From the IMG/VR virus record IMGVR_UViG_3300023174_002717, positions 1 to 29,791 of that record: a DNA stretch of 29,791 nucleotides; one strand, given 5' to 3'. Under the pieces are notes generated by a model that did no database searches, was not told where the DNA came from, and saw nothing but the letters and a program-made list of their open reading frames with translations. Each line of letters opens with the position of its first letter. Within the stretch, counting starts at the first letter, position 1. Made by a program: the position numbers and the translations under genes. Source of the stretch: a virus. Below, piece by piece: positions 1 through 7,196 of the stretch.

Positions 1-1
1 C

Positions 2-328
2 AAACTGCCAGCAGAACTAGTGGGTGTTGTTCTCCTAGTTGTTGGTGCTTACTTCTACGGCGGGCATGGTGTTCAATCTGCTTGGCTAGCTCGAGTAGCA
101 GAATTAGAAGCTAAACTAAAAGTAGCCGAAGAAAAATCACAACAGGTCAATACTGTCATACAAACTAAAGTTGTAGAACGTGTTAAAGTTGTTGAAAAGA
201 AAGTAGAAGTTGTTAGAGTTGAGATCGAAAAGCAAAAAGAGATTATCAATGCAGAATGTAAGATCAACGATGTTGCAATTGATCTATACAATAAAGCAGT
301 AGCAGATCCTGTAGAGGAAAAGAAATGA
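2..328 (+). CDS. i-spanin (Rz-like), 5' end outside window
   Basis: Probable inner-membrane spanin subunit, which links the inner and outer membranes at the last step of lysis. The frame is open to the window edge. A GTG at 20 would give 102 residues, but the upstream codons (KLPAELVGVV...) continue the hydrophobic segment, so the true start probably lies before the window. One N-terminal membrane helix (LVGVVLLVVGAYFYGG) is followed by a long Lys/Glu/Val coiled coil, the usual i-spanin design. The last four bases overlap the start of the next gene, a small lipoprotein, and this pairing is the strongest support for the call. The sequence itself is not conserved enough to name from motifs alone. 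Confidence 0.7.
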   Translation, partial: KLPAELVGVVLLVVGAYFYGGHGVQSAWLARVAELEAKLKVAEEKSQQVNTVIQTKVVERVKVVEKKVEVVRVEIEKQKEIINAECKINDVAIDLYNKAVADPVEEKK

Positions 329-597
329 AAAAGATTTTAGCTATTTTTCTTCTAGTTGCTCTTGTAGGTTGTTCAACAACTGCACCTGTTACTGTAAAAT
401 TCCCCGAAGTTCCTGCAATATTAAAAGAACCTGCAGGAAAACTAACTCCGCTGGATACCAGCAAAAAAATTCAACTAAGTGACATAATAGAAAATGCCAA
501 CGAAAACGCAGGCAAATACTACGAACTTAGAGAAAAGTATAATGCTTGGATAGAATGGTATCTAGCACAAAAGAAAATATACGAGGAAATAAAATGA
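325..597 (+). CDS. o-spanin lipoprotein (Rz1-like)
   Basis: Probable outer-membrane spanin subunit of 90 residues. It has a short basic and hydrophobic signal segment (MKKILAIFLLVALVGC) ending in a lipobox LVGC, with Cys16 as the expected lipidated residue. A short Pro-containing periplasmic part and a helical C-terminus follow. The ATG overlaps the stop of the upstream i-spanin candidate (ATGA), the classical adjacent Rz/Rz1 arrangement. The lipobox and context are seen directly; the role is inferred from the family architecture. A generic small lipoprotein is the main alternative. Confidence 0.72.
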   Translation: MKKILAIFLLVALVGCSTTAPVTVKFPEVPAILKEPAGKLTPLDTSKKIQLSDIIENANENAGKYYELREKYNAWIEWYLAQKKIYEEIK

Positions 598-650
598 GCA
601 AAGAACGCGAAGACTGCCCAATCTGTGGCGGAAAACACCCAAAAAACTAA
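594..650 (+). CDS. 18-residue CxxC micro-ORF
   Basis: The frame starts with an ATG that overlaps the o-spanin stop (ATGA) and encodes MSKEREDCPICGGKHPKN. It holds a CPICGGKH knuckle, like half of a zinc ribbon. It is translationally coupled by position, and its codon use resembles its neighbours. No function can be assigned. It may be a real micropeptide or a remnant of a longer zinc-ribbon gene. Confidence is low because so short an ORF can occur by chance. Confidence 0.35.
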   Translation: MSKEREDCPICGGKHPKN

Positions 651-680
651 ATAGTAGTACAAAATAGGAGCGAAAACTAT

Positions 681-1265
681 ATGGCATTATTAGATTCTGT
701 TCTAAATCTAATCAACAAAACACCAAAAGATCCGGATGCACCTAAGCCTCCAGTAGGATCACGTTCAGAGCGCGAAGCAAAGATCAAAGACAAAGCAGGT
801 ATGGTTATCAATGTGTTTGCATTGTTGCTGGCTGTCAACGCATGGTACGGTGGTGGTTTAAGTTCTACAGTGTTGAACAATACCATCAAGGCCAACGATA
901 CTTACAGTTTCTATCAAGCAAAAAGCATGAAACAAACAATGGCCGAGTATGCATTACATGATGCAGAAAAAGCAGGTGAGAAAAAATATGCCGACGAACT
1001 TCGTGCAAAGATTGATCGTTACGAAAACGAGCCAAAGGACGGTAAGAAAGATTTACTAGCCAAGGCTAAAGCTCTTGAAGCAGAACGCGATGAAGCAAAG
1101 AAGCGTAGTCCTTGGATTGGATATGCATCAACAGCATATCAATTGTCAATTGTATTGTTATCAGCAAGTATCCTTGCTGTTAGTATGCCGTTGTTCTGGG
1201 GTAGTTTTGTAGTTGCAGGAGTAGGAATATTATTATCAAGCCAAGGCGTTTTGCTTTGGATGTAA
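681..1265 (+). CDS. DUF4337-like membrane protein
   Basis: A 194-residue protein preceded by a good ribosome site (AGGAG at 667-671). It has a hydrophobic segment at about residues 41-60 (VINVFALLLAVNAWYGGGLS), a long charged helical region, and two closely spaced hydrophobic segments at the C-terminus (about 150-194). The motif NDTYSFYQAKSMKQT after the first helix resembles the DUF4337 family (family recognition from memory). That family has no established function. It lies between the spanins and the holin candidate, so an envelope role during lysis or superinfection is possible but unproven. Confidence 0.6.
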   Translation: MALLDSVLNLINKTPKDPDAPKPPVGSRSEREAKIKDKAGMVINVFALLLAVNAWYGGGLSSTVLNNTIKANDTYSFYQAKSMKQTMAEYALHDAEKAGEKKYADELRAKIDRYENEPKDGKKDLLAKAKALEAERDEAKKRSPWIGYASTAYQLSIVLLSASILAVSMPLFWGSFVVAGVGILLSSQGVLLWM

Positions 1266-1284
1266 AGACAAATAGGAGCGAACT

Positions 1285-1821
1285 ATGGCAGAAGAATTAA
1301 AAAGCGCAAGCGAACAAAAGAAAGAAGATTGGATGAATTCAAAATGGCGTCCAATGATGGGTTGGATGTACATGCTGGTCTGTACAATGGACATGGTTAT
1401 ATTCCCAATCTTATGGAGTCTACTACAGACATTTACCCATACACAAATTACACAGTGGAATCCGTTGACCTTACAAGGTGCCGGCCTATTCCACATCGCA
1501 ATGGGTGCAGTCCTTGGCATTGCGGCATTTGGTCGTACACAAGAAAAATTAGGCGGAGCAAACAATGGCGGAGCACAATTACCATCAAGCGGGTTTACAG
1601 CACCTAGCGCACCTGCGCCAGGATTTGGTGCCTCACCTGGGGGCTTCAGTTCTCCAACACCAGCAGCACCAAGTGGCTTTGGCGGAGGCAGCTTTGGAAG
1701 CACACCTACAGCACCAGCAGCAAGCTGGGGGACAACTCCAATTTCAACACCAACAGCACAGGTAGGCTTTTCAAGTACAGGCAAAAAAGTAGTCCCGCAA
1801 CAAGATGATCCAGTATTATAA
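1285..1821 (+). CDS. putative holin (GTA/3-TM holin type)
   Basis: A 178-residue protein. A short charged N-terminus is followed by KWRPMMGWMYMLVCTMDMVI and a second hydrophobic stretch (GAGLFHIAMGAVLGIAAFG), a pattern like the 3-TM holin family first described in gene transfer agents. The N-terminal KWRP before the first helix is typical of that family. Residues from about 90 onward are a low-complexity Gly/Ser/Ala/Pro/Thr tail, which is unusual for a holin and may be a flexible cytoplasmic or periplasmic domain. The ribosome site is AGGAG at 1273-1277. Location next to the spanins supports a lysis role. An unrelated membrane protein remains possible. Confidence 0.55.
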   Translation: MAEELKSASEQKKEDWMNSKWRPMMGWMYMLVCTMDMVIFPILWSLLQTFTHTQITQWNPLTLQGAGLFHIAMGAVLGIAAFGRTQEKLGGANNGGAQLPSSGFTAPSAPAPGFGASPGGFSSPTPAAPSGFGGGSFGSTPTAPAASWGTTPISTPTAQVGFSSTGKKVVPQQDDPVL

Positions 1822-1833
1822 GGAGACATGATC

Positions 1834-2025
1834 ATGAAAAAATTTCTAATTGCATTAAACATTGTAATTTGGTCACTAGTTGGCTATCAAGTTGCTCATG
1901 CTGCTGATAAACCAGCAGACAAGAAACCAGCTGCAACTGCTAAAAAAGAAGTCAAAAAACACAAAAAAGCAGAAGGTACTAAAGTTCCAGATGCACCAGC
2001 AAAGGCTCCTGCCAAGAAAAAATAA
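1834..2025 (+). CDS. small exported Lys/Ala-rich protein
   Basis: A protein of 63 residues. The start at 1834 is preferred over the in-frame ATG at 1828 because AAGGAG (1820-1825) is then 8 bases away rather than 2. Residues 1-23 form a clear Sec signal peptide (MKKFLIALNIVIW..., cleavage expected after AHA). The mature part is about 40 residues of Lys, Ala and Pro, strongly basic and probably disordered. It is the last gene before the terminator at 2051, so it ends the lysis transcript. It could neutralise envelope polyanions during lysis. No homologous family is recognised. Confidence 0.6.
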   Translation: MKKFLIALNIVIWSLVGYQVAHAADKPADKKPAATAKKEVKKHKKAEGTKVPDAPAKAPAKKK

Positions 2026-2050
2026 CAGCTCAGTAAATCTGTAGTAAATA

Positions 2051-2079
2051 AAAGGACTGCTTGACACAGTCCTTTTTTT
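2051..2079 (+). terminator. intrinsic terminator with -35 box in loop
   Basis: A perfect 9-bp stem (AAAGGACTG 2051-2059, CAGTCCTTT 2067-2075) with a 7-base loop is followed by a run of T to 2079. It closes the lysis transcript. The loop contains TTGACA, the -35 element of the next promoter. Confidence 0.88.
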
Positions 2080-2089
2080 ATCGTATAAT
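2061..2089 (+). promoter_or_regulatory. consensus sigma70 promoter for the proteostasis operon
   Basis: TTGACA (2061-2066), a 17-base spacer and TATAAT (2084-2089): both boxes are perfect matches with ideal spacing. The -35 box is the loop of the upstream terminator hairpin and the spacer contains its 3' arm. Start of transcription would be near 2096, the A of the J-protein ATG, so the mRNA is predicted to be leaderless; no Shine-Dalgarno sequence is visible. Confidence 0.85.
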
Positions 2090-2095
2090 ATAACT

Positions 2096-2941
2096 ATGGA
2101 TTATTACTCTACACTAGGTTTACAACGAGGCGCATCAGACGCTGACATTAAAAAAGCATATCGCAGTATGGCTATGAAGCACCATCCTGATCGTGGAGGT
2201 GACGAAAAGAAGTTTAAAGAAATTAGCCAAGCATATGAGTTTTTAAGCGACCCTCAAAAGAAACAAATGATTGACATGGGTGTTGACCCCAATCAACAAC
2301 ATCAGGGCGGCGGCCAACATTTTTATCAAAACAACCCGTTTGAATTCCACTTTGGTGGTGGAGTTCCTCCAGGCATGGAAGATATATTCGGACACTTTGG
2401 ATTTGGTCGACAGCCAAGAAAAAATAAGTCAGTCAACATCAATGTTGAACTATCGTTAGAAGAAGTAATTGCAGGCAAAGATCTAAACGCTGAAATGAAT
2501 ATGCCCAGTGGGCGTAACAAACTGATCAACATCAGCATACCTCCCGGAGTAGATCATGGTCAGCAAATACGCTACGGCGGCATGGGGGACGACAGCTTTA
2601 GAGATCTACCAGCAGGTGATCTAATTGTTACAATATATGTCAAACGACATCCTAAATTTATACGTGAAGGCGATAATTTAATTTACGAACATACTGTGTC
2701 TGCGTGGGATGCTATCCTAGGTGCCAGTATAAATTTAACCACGCTTGAAGGTAAAAACATCAATATTGGAGTACCCACAGGTACTCAGCCAGGAACTGTA
2801 CTAAGTTGCAAAGGCGAAGGTGTTCCTAACATAAGATCAAGAATTAAAGGATCGTTATTGATTAAAGTCAATGTTGAGATTCCTAGAAATCTAACACCAA
2901 CACAAATGAACGCAGTTCGAGATATTAAAAATGGAATTTAA
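2096..2941 (+). CDS. J-domain co-chaperone, type II (CbpA/DnaJ-like, no zinc finger)
   Basis: A 281-residue Hsp70 co-chaperone. The J domain spans residues 1-65 with the essential HPD at His30-Pro31-Asp32. A Gly/Phe- and Gln-rich linker follows (about 70-108), then two beta-rich substrate-binding domains (about 112-270). The CxxCxGxG zinc repeats of type I DnaJ are absent, as in CbpA. It would stimulate the ATPase of host DnaK and redirect folding to phage proteins. It is the first gene after a consensus promoter and overlaps the deformylase by 11 bases. No ribosome site is seen before the ATG, in keeping with a leaderless message. Confidence 0.93.
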   Translation: MDYYSTLGLQRGASDADIKKAYRSMAMKHHPDRGGDEKKFKEISQAYEFLSDPQKKQMIDMGVDPNQQHQGGGQHFYQNNPFEFHFGGGVPPGMEDIFGHFGFGRQPRKNKSVNINVELSLEEVIAGKDLNAEMNMPSGRNKLINISIPPGVDHGQQIRYGGMGDDSFRDLPAGDLIVTIYVKRHPKFIREGDNLIYEHTVSAWDAILGASINLTTLEGKNINIGVPTGTQPGTVLSCKGEGVPNIRSRIKGSLLIKVNVEIPRNLTPTQMNAVRDIKNGI

Positions 2942-3425
2942 ATTAGGGCCACACGAAACTCTTGTACAACCAAGCAGTCTTTGGAATTTTTTAGAAGACG
3001 GCAATGCGGTACAATTAGAAAAAGACATGTGTGAATTTATGGTCGCGGCACATGGCATTGGTCTGGCTGCTAATCAAATCGGTCTAGCTAAACAAGTGTT
3101 TGTTATGGGAAGCAAAACTATTCCTGGTTTTCCAGAACCATTTGCTGTATTCAACCCTAAGATTATTTCTCGAAGTCAGGAAACAGTATTAGAGCAAGAA
3201 GGTTGTTTAAGTTATCCAGGATTATGGTTGTCAATTAAAAGACCAAAAGCAATTCAAGTTGAATATCAAAACAGCAACGGTGATACTATCGAAGCAGAAA
3301 TTGATGGCCTACTAGCTCGATGTTTTCAACACGAATATGATCATCTCAATGGCACATGTTTTGTTGACATTGTGTCGCCTATGAAGTTACAATTAGCTAT
3401 GAAGAGGATTAGAAAAACTAAATGA
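2931..3425 (+). CDS. def: peptide deformylase
   Basis: A 164-residue metalloenzyme that removes the formyl group from the N-terminal Met of nascent proteins. All three family motifs are present: GIGLAANQ (residues 42-49), EGCLS (90-94, metal ligand Cys92) and QHEYDH (133-138, ligands His134 and His138, catalytic Glu135). The C-terminus is short, as in other phage deformylases. The start lies inside the end of the J-protein gene and the stop overlaps the ATG of the clpA-like gene, so the three are coupled. Phage deformylases are known in cyanophages, where they are thought to help process phage or photosystem proteins. Confidence 0.95.
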   Translation: MEFKLGPHETLVQPSSLWNFLEDGNAVQLEKDMCEFMVAAHGIGLAANQIGLAKQVFVMGSKTIPGFPEPFAVFNPKIISRSQETVLEQEGCLSYPGLWLSIKRPKAIQVEYQNSNGDTIEAEIDGLLARCFQHEYDHLNGTCFVDIVSPMKLQLAMKRIRKTK

Positions 3426-5737
3426 TTGAACCAAGCCAACCCCTACAGGTTATTTTTGAAAACAGTGTGCAGATTGCCAAGCAATTAGAGCACGAATATA
3501 TAACGGTTGAACATTTATTGTTTGGCATTATGTGTGACCCGGACTCTTTTAAAATGCTAGAAGAGTACGGTGCAGATGCAACCTTTATTAAAACTAATTT
3601 AGATCATTATATTAAAAACAATTTAAATGATATTAAAAACCCAGACGCAGAACGTCCTAGAAAAACTCAGTCAGTTGAGCGTGTTCTAAATAGATGCTTT
3701 ACTCAGGTGTTGTTTAGTGGGCGGCAACGTATCGAAATTGCAGATGTTGTTATCAGCATCCTGCAAGAAAAAAATAGCTTTGGTTTTTACTTCCTTACAA
3801 AAGGTGGATTGACTAAAGATAAATTTATTAAATTCTTCCAAGAGATTGTTGACAATCAAGAAGAAATCGAAACTGAAACCGCAATTACGAACCCAAATCA
3901 AATGGAACGAGTTATCAATACATTCTGCACCAATTTAAGTGTTGCAGCAAAGCAACGCAAGATTGACCCTGTTATTGGCAGAGATGATGAACTAGAAAAA
4001 GTTCAGTTGGTACTTGCCCGTAGAAATAAAGCCAACGTGTTGTTGGTAGGTGATCCAGGTGTTGGTAAGACTGCTATCGCCGAAGGTCTTGCACGTAAGA
4101 TCTTTGAAAAGAAAGTTCCTAAGTTTATTCAAGATCATCAGGTTTACAGTCTAGACATTTCAGCGTTACTTGCTGGTAGTAAGTATCGCGGTGACTTTGA
4201 AGAACGTGTTAAAGCTGTGTTGGCTGCGTTAGAAAAGAAAGGTAAAATTATTCTTTTCATTGACGAAGCACACATGATGCAAGGTGCAGGTGCTTCTAAC
4301 CAAGGTAGCAACGACATGGCAAATATGTTAAAGCCTATCCTTACTAAAGGTGTACTTAAACTAATTGCAAGTACCACCTGGGAAGACTATCGCAAGTACT
4401 TTGAAAAGGATCGTGCCCTGATGCGTCGATTCCAACGTGTCACAGTTGACGAGCCTACATCAGAACTCACTGTTAAAATTCTTAAAGGTGTTCGCAAGTA
4501 TTACGAAAAACATCACAATGTTAAAATTACAGATGCAGCTATTGATCAAGCCGTGAAACTGAGTGTCAAATATATGGCTGATAAAAAGTTGCCAGATAAA
4601 GCCATTGACATTCTTGACTGTGCTGCTGCTCGTTATAAACTCAAAGATGACGAAACCATGGAAGGCGTTGAGCAAATTGTAGACGTTGAACAGGTTGTCT
4701 ATGAGTTGAGTAAAATGATCAATATGCCTCTAGAAACTGTTGCACAAAAAGAAAGCAAGAATCTTGCAGACTTAGAAGGTGGCATGAAGTCTGCGGTATA
4801 TGGTCAAGATACTGCTGTTGATACATTACTAGATAAAATCTTTGTGGCACAGGCAGGTATGAAATCAGCAAACAAGCCTATTGGTAGTTTCTTGTTCTTG
4901 GGTCCTACAGGTACAGGTAAAACAGAAACTGCAAAAGCGTTAGGTGAAAAGATGGGCATGCCTCTAGTGCGATTTGACATGAGTGAATATCAAGAAAAAC
5001 ACTCAGTAGCACGATTGATTGGCGCTCCCCCCGGCTATGTTGGCTATGAAGATAATGCAGGTCAATTGATTACCAAGTTACAAGAAACACCTAACTGTAT
5101 CCTATTACTTGACGAGATCGAAAAATCACATCCAGATGTCAGCAATATCTTGCTTGGCTTTATGGACAATGGATTTGTTACTGGATCAAATGGTAAACAA
5201 GCAGACGGACGTAACTGCATTTTGATTATGACATCAAACTTAGGCGCTGCTGACAATGAAAAGAACTCCATTGGTTTTGGCGAAATGGAAAAAGACGGTG
5301 AAGACGATAAAGCAGTTAAAAAATTCTTTCCGCCAGAGTTCCGTAATCGTTTAGACGGCATTATTAAATTTGCTGGCCTAGCTATGCCTGTTGTACAACA
5401 GATTGTCAAGAAGTTTGTTGGAGAGTTGAATGCTCAACTAAAAGACAAGAATATTGAAATTGTGTTAAACACTGAAGCTACTAAATGGTTAGCTGAAAAA
5501 GGGTACGATAAAAAGATGGGCGCACGGCCGTTGGCTCGTTTAATCGATAACAAGATTAAATCTCCGCTGAGTCGTAAAGTGTTATTTGGCGATTTAGTAG
5601 ACGGTGGTAGAGTTGATGTTAGTATTTCCAACGATGAATTGCAATTTAATATCAGTCCGCTATTGACCAAAGAGCAAAAGAAAGCCTTAAAGCGCAGTAG
5701 CGAACTTGAACTGTTGACCAATGAACAATCAACCTAA
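3422..5737 (+). CDS. clpA: ClpA-type AAA+ protease unfoldase with ClpP-docking loop
   Basis: A 771-residue ATP-driven unfoldase, close to the length of bacterial ClpA. It has an N-terminal Clp_N repeat domain (1-145), a first AAA+ module with Walker A GDPGVGKT (210-217) and Walker B FIDEAH (Asp281-Glu282), and a second with GPTGTGKT (494-501) and LLLDEIEK (Asp564-Glu565). There is no long middle coiled coil, so it is ClpA-like rather than ClpB or ClpC. An IGF tripeptide (617-619) lies just before FFPPEFRNRLD, where ClpA and ClpX carry the IGL/IGF loop that docks onto ClpP. No ClpP gene is seen in the window, so it probably uses host ClpP. The ATG overlaps the deformylase stop. Confidence 0.95.
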   Translation: MIEPSQPLQVIFENSVQIAKQLEHEYITVEHLLFGIMCDPDSFKMLEEYGADATFIKTNLDHYIKNNLNDIKNPDAERPRKTQSVERVLNRCFTQVLFSGRQRIEIADVVISILQEKNSFGFYFLTKGGLTKDKFIKFFQEIVDNQEEIETETAITNPNQMERVINTFCTNLSVAAKQRKIDPVIGRDDELEKVQLVLARRNKANVLLVGDPGVGKTAIAEGLARKIFEKKVPKFIQDHQVYSLDISALLAGSKYRGDFEERVKAVLAALEKKGKIILFIDEAHMMQGAGASNQGSNDMANMLKPILTKGVLKLIASTTWEDYRKYFEKDRALMRRFQRVTVDEPTSELTVKILKGVRKYYEKHHNVKITDAAIDQAVKLSVKYMADKKLPDKAIDILDCAAARYKLKDDETMEGVEQIVDVEQVVYELSKMINMPLETVAQKESKNLADLEGGMKSAVYGQDTAVDTLLDKIFVAQAGMKSANKPIGSFLFLGPTGTGKTETAKALGEKMGMPLVRFDMSEYQEKHSVARLIGAPPGYVGYEDNAGQLITKLQETPNCILLLDEIEKSHPDVSNILLGFMDNGFVTGSNGKQADGRNCILIMTSNLGAADNEKNSIGFGEMEKDGEDDKAVKKFFPPEFRNRLDGIIKFAGLAMPVVQQIVKKFVGELNAQLKDKNIEIVLNTEATKWLAEKGYDKKMGARPLARLIDNKIKSPLSRKVLFGDLVDGGRVDVSISNDELQFNISPLLTKEQKKALKRSSELELLTNEQST

Positions 5738-6404
5738 CATCAAACATACTCAAAAAAAGTTCTACAACAAGTGGATTTTTAAATCCACTTTAGTGATAAA
5801 AGGTGCTGGCATTTTTAGAACAACATCACTAGATGATGTTAGAAAGATTTGCCTTGCATCCGATGATAATCACTTAAATTATTACGGCACACATAAATCT
5901 GCTAGAGCAAATTCAGAACAGATCATACAACTTGTTGAATTTTTAGAAAAAGAAGGACTAACTGAACATTCTAAACGAATTGAAGGCGCATACATTGACT
6001 TTTACACCAACGATCGCAAATTTTATGAGCTAATCAATAAAGAGTTCGGCAGTGTTTTAAGGCACGGGTTTGAACCTGCGCCTGGTTACGAGGATGTGTT
6101 GCTCAATGGTAATAAAGTTTTAACCAAGAAGTTGCCACACGACAAATATAAATTTAAAGTTTATCTATTACCTCACAAATTAAAAGGTGATATTGCTAAA
6201 AAAGAGAGCTTTATTAGTTGGGCTGAAACTCAGGATCCTCGTATTTTAATGTCGGACACTGTAAAAACTTGGTTTATTAAAACTGACTGGAACTGGGATC
6301 GTAGATATGTGCTTGTAGAAGACGAACAGACCCTGTTTATGATGCAATTACGTAGTGCAGAAGTAATAGGCAAAGTGCATGAGTATCAAATACTCGATAA
6401 ATAA
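5721..6404 (+). CDS. conserved hypothetical protein downstream of clpA
   Basis: A 227-residue soluble protein, not recognised. It is Lys- and aromatic-rich with motifs FYNKWIFKSTLVIKGAGIFR near the N-terminus, YIDFYTNDRKFYELI in the middle, and a tryptophan cluster (KTDWNWDRRYVLVEDEQT) near the end. No signal peptide or membrane segment is seen. It overlaps clpA by 17 bases, so it belongs to the same operon and could be an adaptor or substrate of the unfoldase, but this is inference from position only. Confidence 0.7.
   Translation: MNNQPNIKHTQKKFYNKWIFKSTLVIKGAGIFRTTSLDDVRKICLASDDNHLNYYGTHKSARANSEQIIQLVEFLEKEGLTEHSKRIEGAYIDFYTNDRKFYELINKEFGSVLRHGFEPAPGYEDVLLNGNKVLTKKLPHDKYKFKVYLLPHKLKGDIAKKESFISWAETQDPRILMSDTVKTWFIKTDWNWDRRYVLVEDEQTLFMMQLRSAEVIGKVHEYQILDK
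6396..6403 (+). promoter_or_regulatory. GATAAATA, late-promoter-like motif
   Basis: GATAAATA overlaps the stop of the upstream gene and lies 4 bases before the ATG at 6408. T4 late promoters are TATAAATA and cyanophage versions are close to NATAAATA (established knowledge). The same octamer occurs at 12116 and 12324. The stop codon explains part of the motif, so confidence is limited. Confidence 0.35.
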
Positions 6405-6407
6405 GAG

Positions 6408-6764
6408 ATGTCAACAGAAACCATAATTCTATTAGAGAACTTTTCAACCGATAGCTCAGGCCTAGGTTTTTCGTATTCCAAAAAACAACCAGGAGCAGGC
6501 TATCATAGATCAGAAAGCAATCTACATACTGCATTTTATAAAGTAGATTCATTTGAAGGTACTATAAAAATGCAGGCCACTCTTGCACTTGATCCCAGTG
6601 ACAATGATTGGTTTGACATAGTTGATACAGAGTTTGGCGGAGATAGCACTATTTCCGGTGGTACTACAACTTACGGTATCAATTTCACTGGCAATTTTGT
6701 ATGGATCCGTGCTGCATATAACGTGCAAAGCGGGTCTATCTTATCTATTCAATATAACTTCTAA
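6408..6764 (+). CDS. small beta-rich protein, possible virion component
   Basis: A 118-residue protein rich in Ser, Thr, Gly and aromatic residues, alternating in a pattern that suggests a beta sandwich. There is no Cys, signal peptide or membrane helix. The middle (KMQATLALDPSDNDWFDIVD) and end (ITGNF-like NFTGNFVWIRAAY) resemble small structural or fibre-associated proteins of T4-like phages, but no named family is recognised. It lies directly after a GATAAATA motif and before the head-protein block, which fits late expression. Confidence 0.6.
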   Translation: MSTETIILLENFSTDSSGLGFSYSKKQPGAGYHRSESNLHTAFYKVDSFEGTIKMQATLALDPSDNDWFDIVDTEFGGDSTISGGTTTYGINFTGNFVWIRAAYNVQSGSILSIQYNF

Positions 6765-6784
6765 GACTTTGCAGCAGGTAAATA

Positions 6785-6820
6785 TAGTATGATCTTACGG
6801 AATCGTACTGTACAATACTA
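6785..6820 (+). other. inverted-repeat leader before gene 6834
   Basis: The 69-base gap between genes holds TAGTAT (6785-6790) pairing with ATACTA (6815-6820) and, nested inside, TACG (6796-6799) with CGTA (6804-6807) around a 4-base loop. No T-run follows, so it is not a standard terminator. It may structure the leader of the next gene. Confidence 0.3.
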
Positions 6821-6833
6821 AGGGTGTGTAATA

Positions 6834-7196
6834 ATGGTAAAGTTATATGAAATGTGGTCCGCACTTGGTGGCCCTAAATCAGAAGAAGAACAAGATATTG
6901 ATTGGTTAGACGATCTAAAGTTTTTTATTGACAACAATAATCAACTATTGTCCCAACATATCCTTCCCGCTTCAGCCAAACAAAAAGAAAACCCAGATCA
7001 TCCAGACTGCTGGAAACACTATGTTAAACCAGTACGACATGCTATTGACGAATACTGTGAAGTTTTTGAACTTGAGAACCGGGACGAAATCTTTACCAAA
7101 GATAAAATTGTTGAAATGTGCAAACTATTTGCAGATGAGCAATCAAAGCATATAGAGCAAGGTCATTACGACAAAAAGAAATATGAGAGCCTTTGA
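6834..7196 (+). CDS. hypothetical acidic protein
   Basis: A 120-residue, acidic, probably helical protein with no recognised family. An N-terminal segment with DIDWLDDLKFFIDNNNQLL is followed by a central His/Trp/Pro part (DHPDCWKHYVKPVRHAIDEY) and a charged C-terminus. The start follows GGGTGTG rather than a strong ribosome site. The gene overlaps the next one by 14 bases, suggesting coupling to the KxDG protein. Confidence 0.6.
   Translation: MVKLYEMWSALGGPKSEEEQDIDWLDDLKFFIDNNNQLLSQHILPASAKQKENPDHPDCWKHYVKPVRHAIDEYCEVFELENRDEIFTKDKIVEMCKLFADEQSKHIEQGHYDKKKYESL

Noticed and set aside
1236-1862. 208-residue minus-strand open frame opposite the holin candidate
   Set aside because: It is Pro/Gly-rich only because it is the complement of the low-complexity holin tail. 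No ribosome site, and all convincing genes are on the + strand.
5062-5409. 115-residue minus-strand open frame inside clpA
   Set aside because: Shadow of the highly conserved second AAA+ module.
3422-5737. ClpB disaggregase
   Set aside because: The middle coiled-coil domain is absent and the ClpP-type IGF loop is present.
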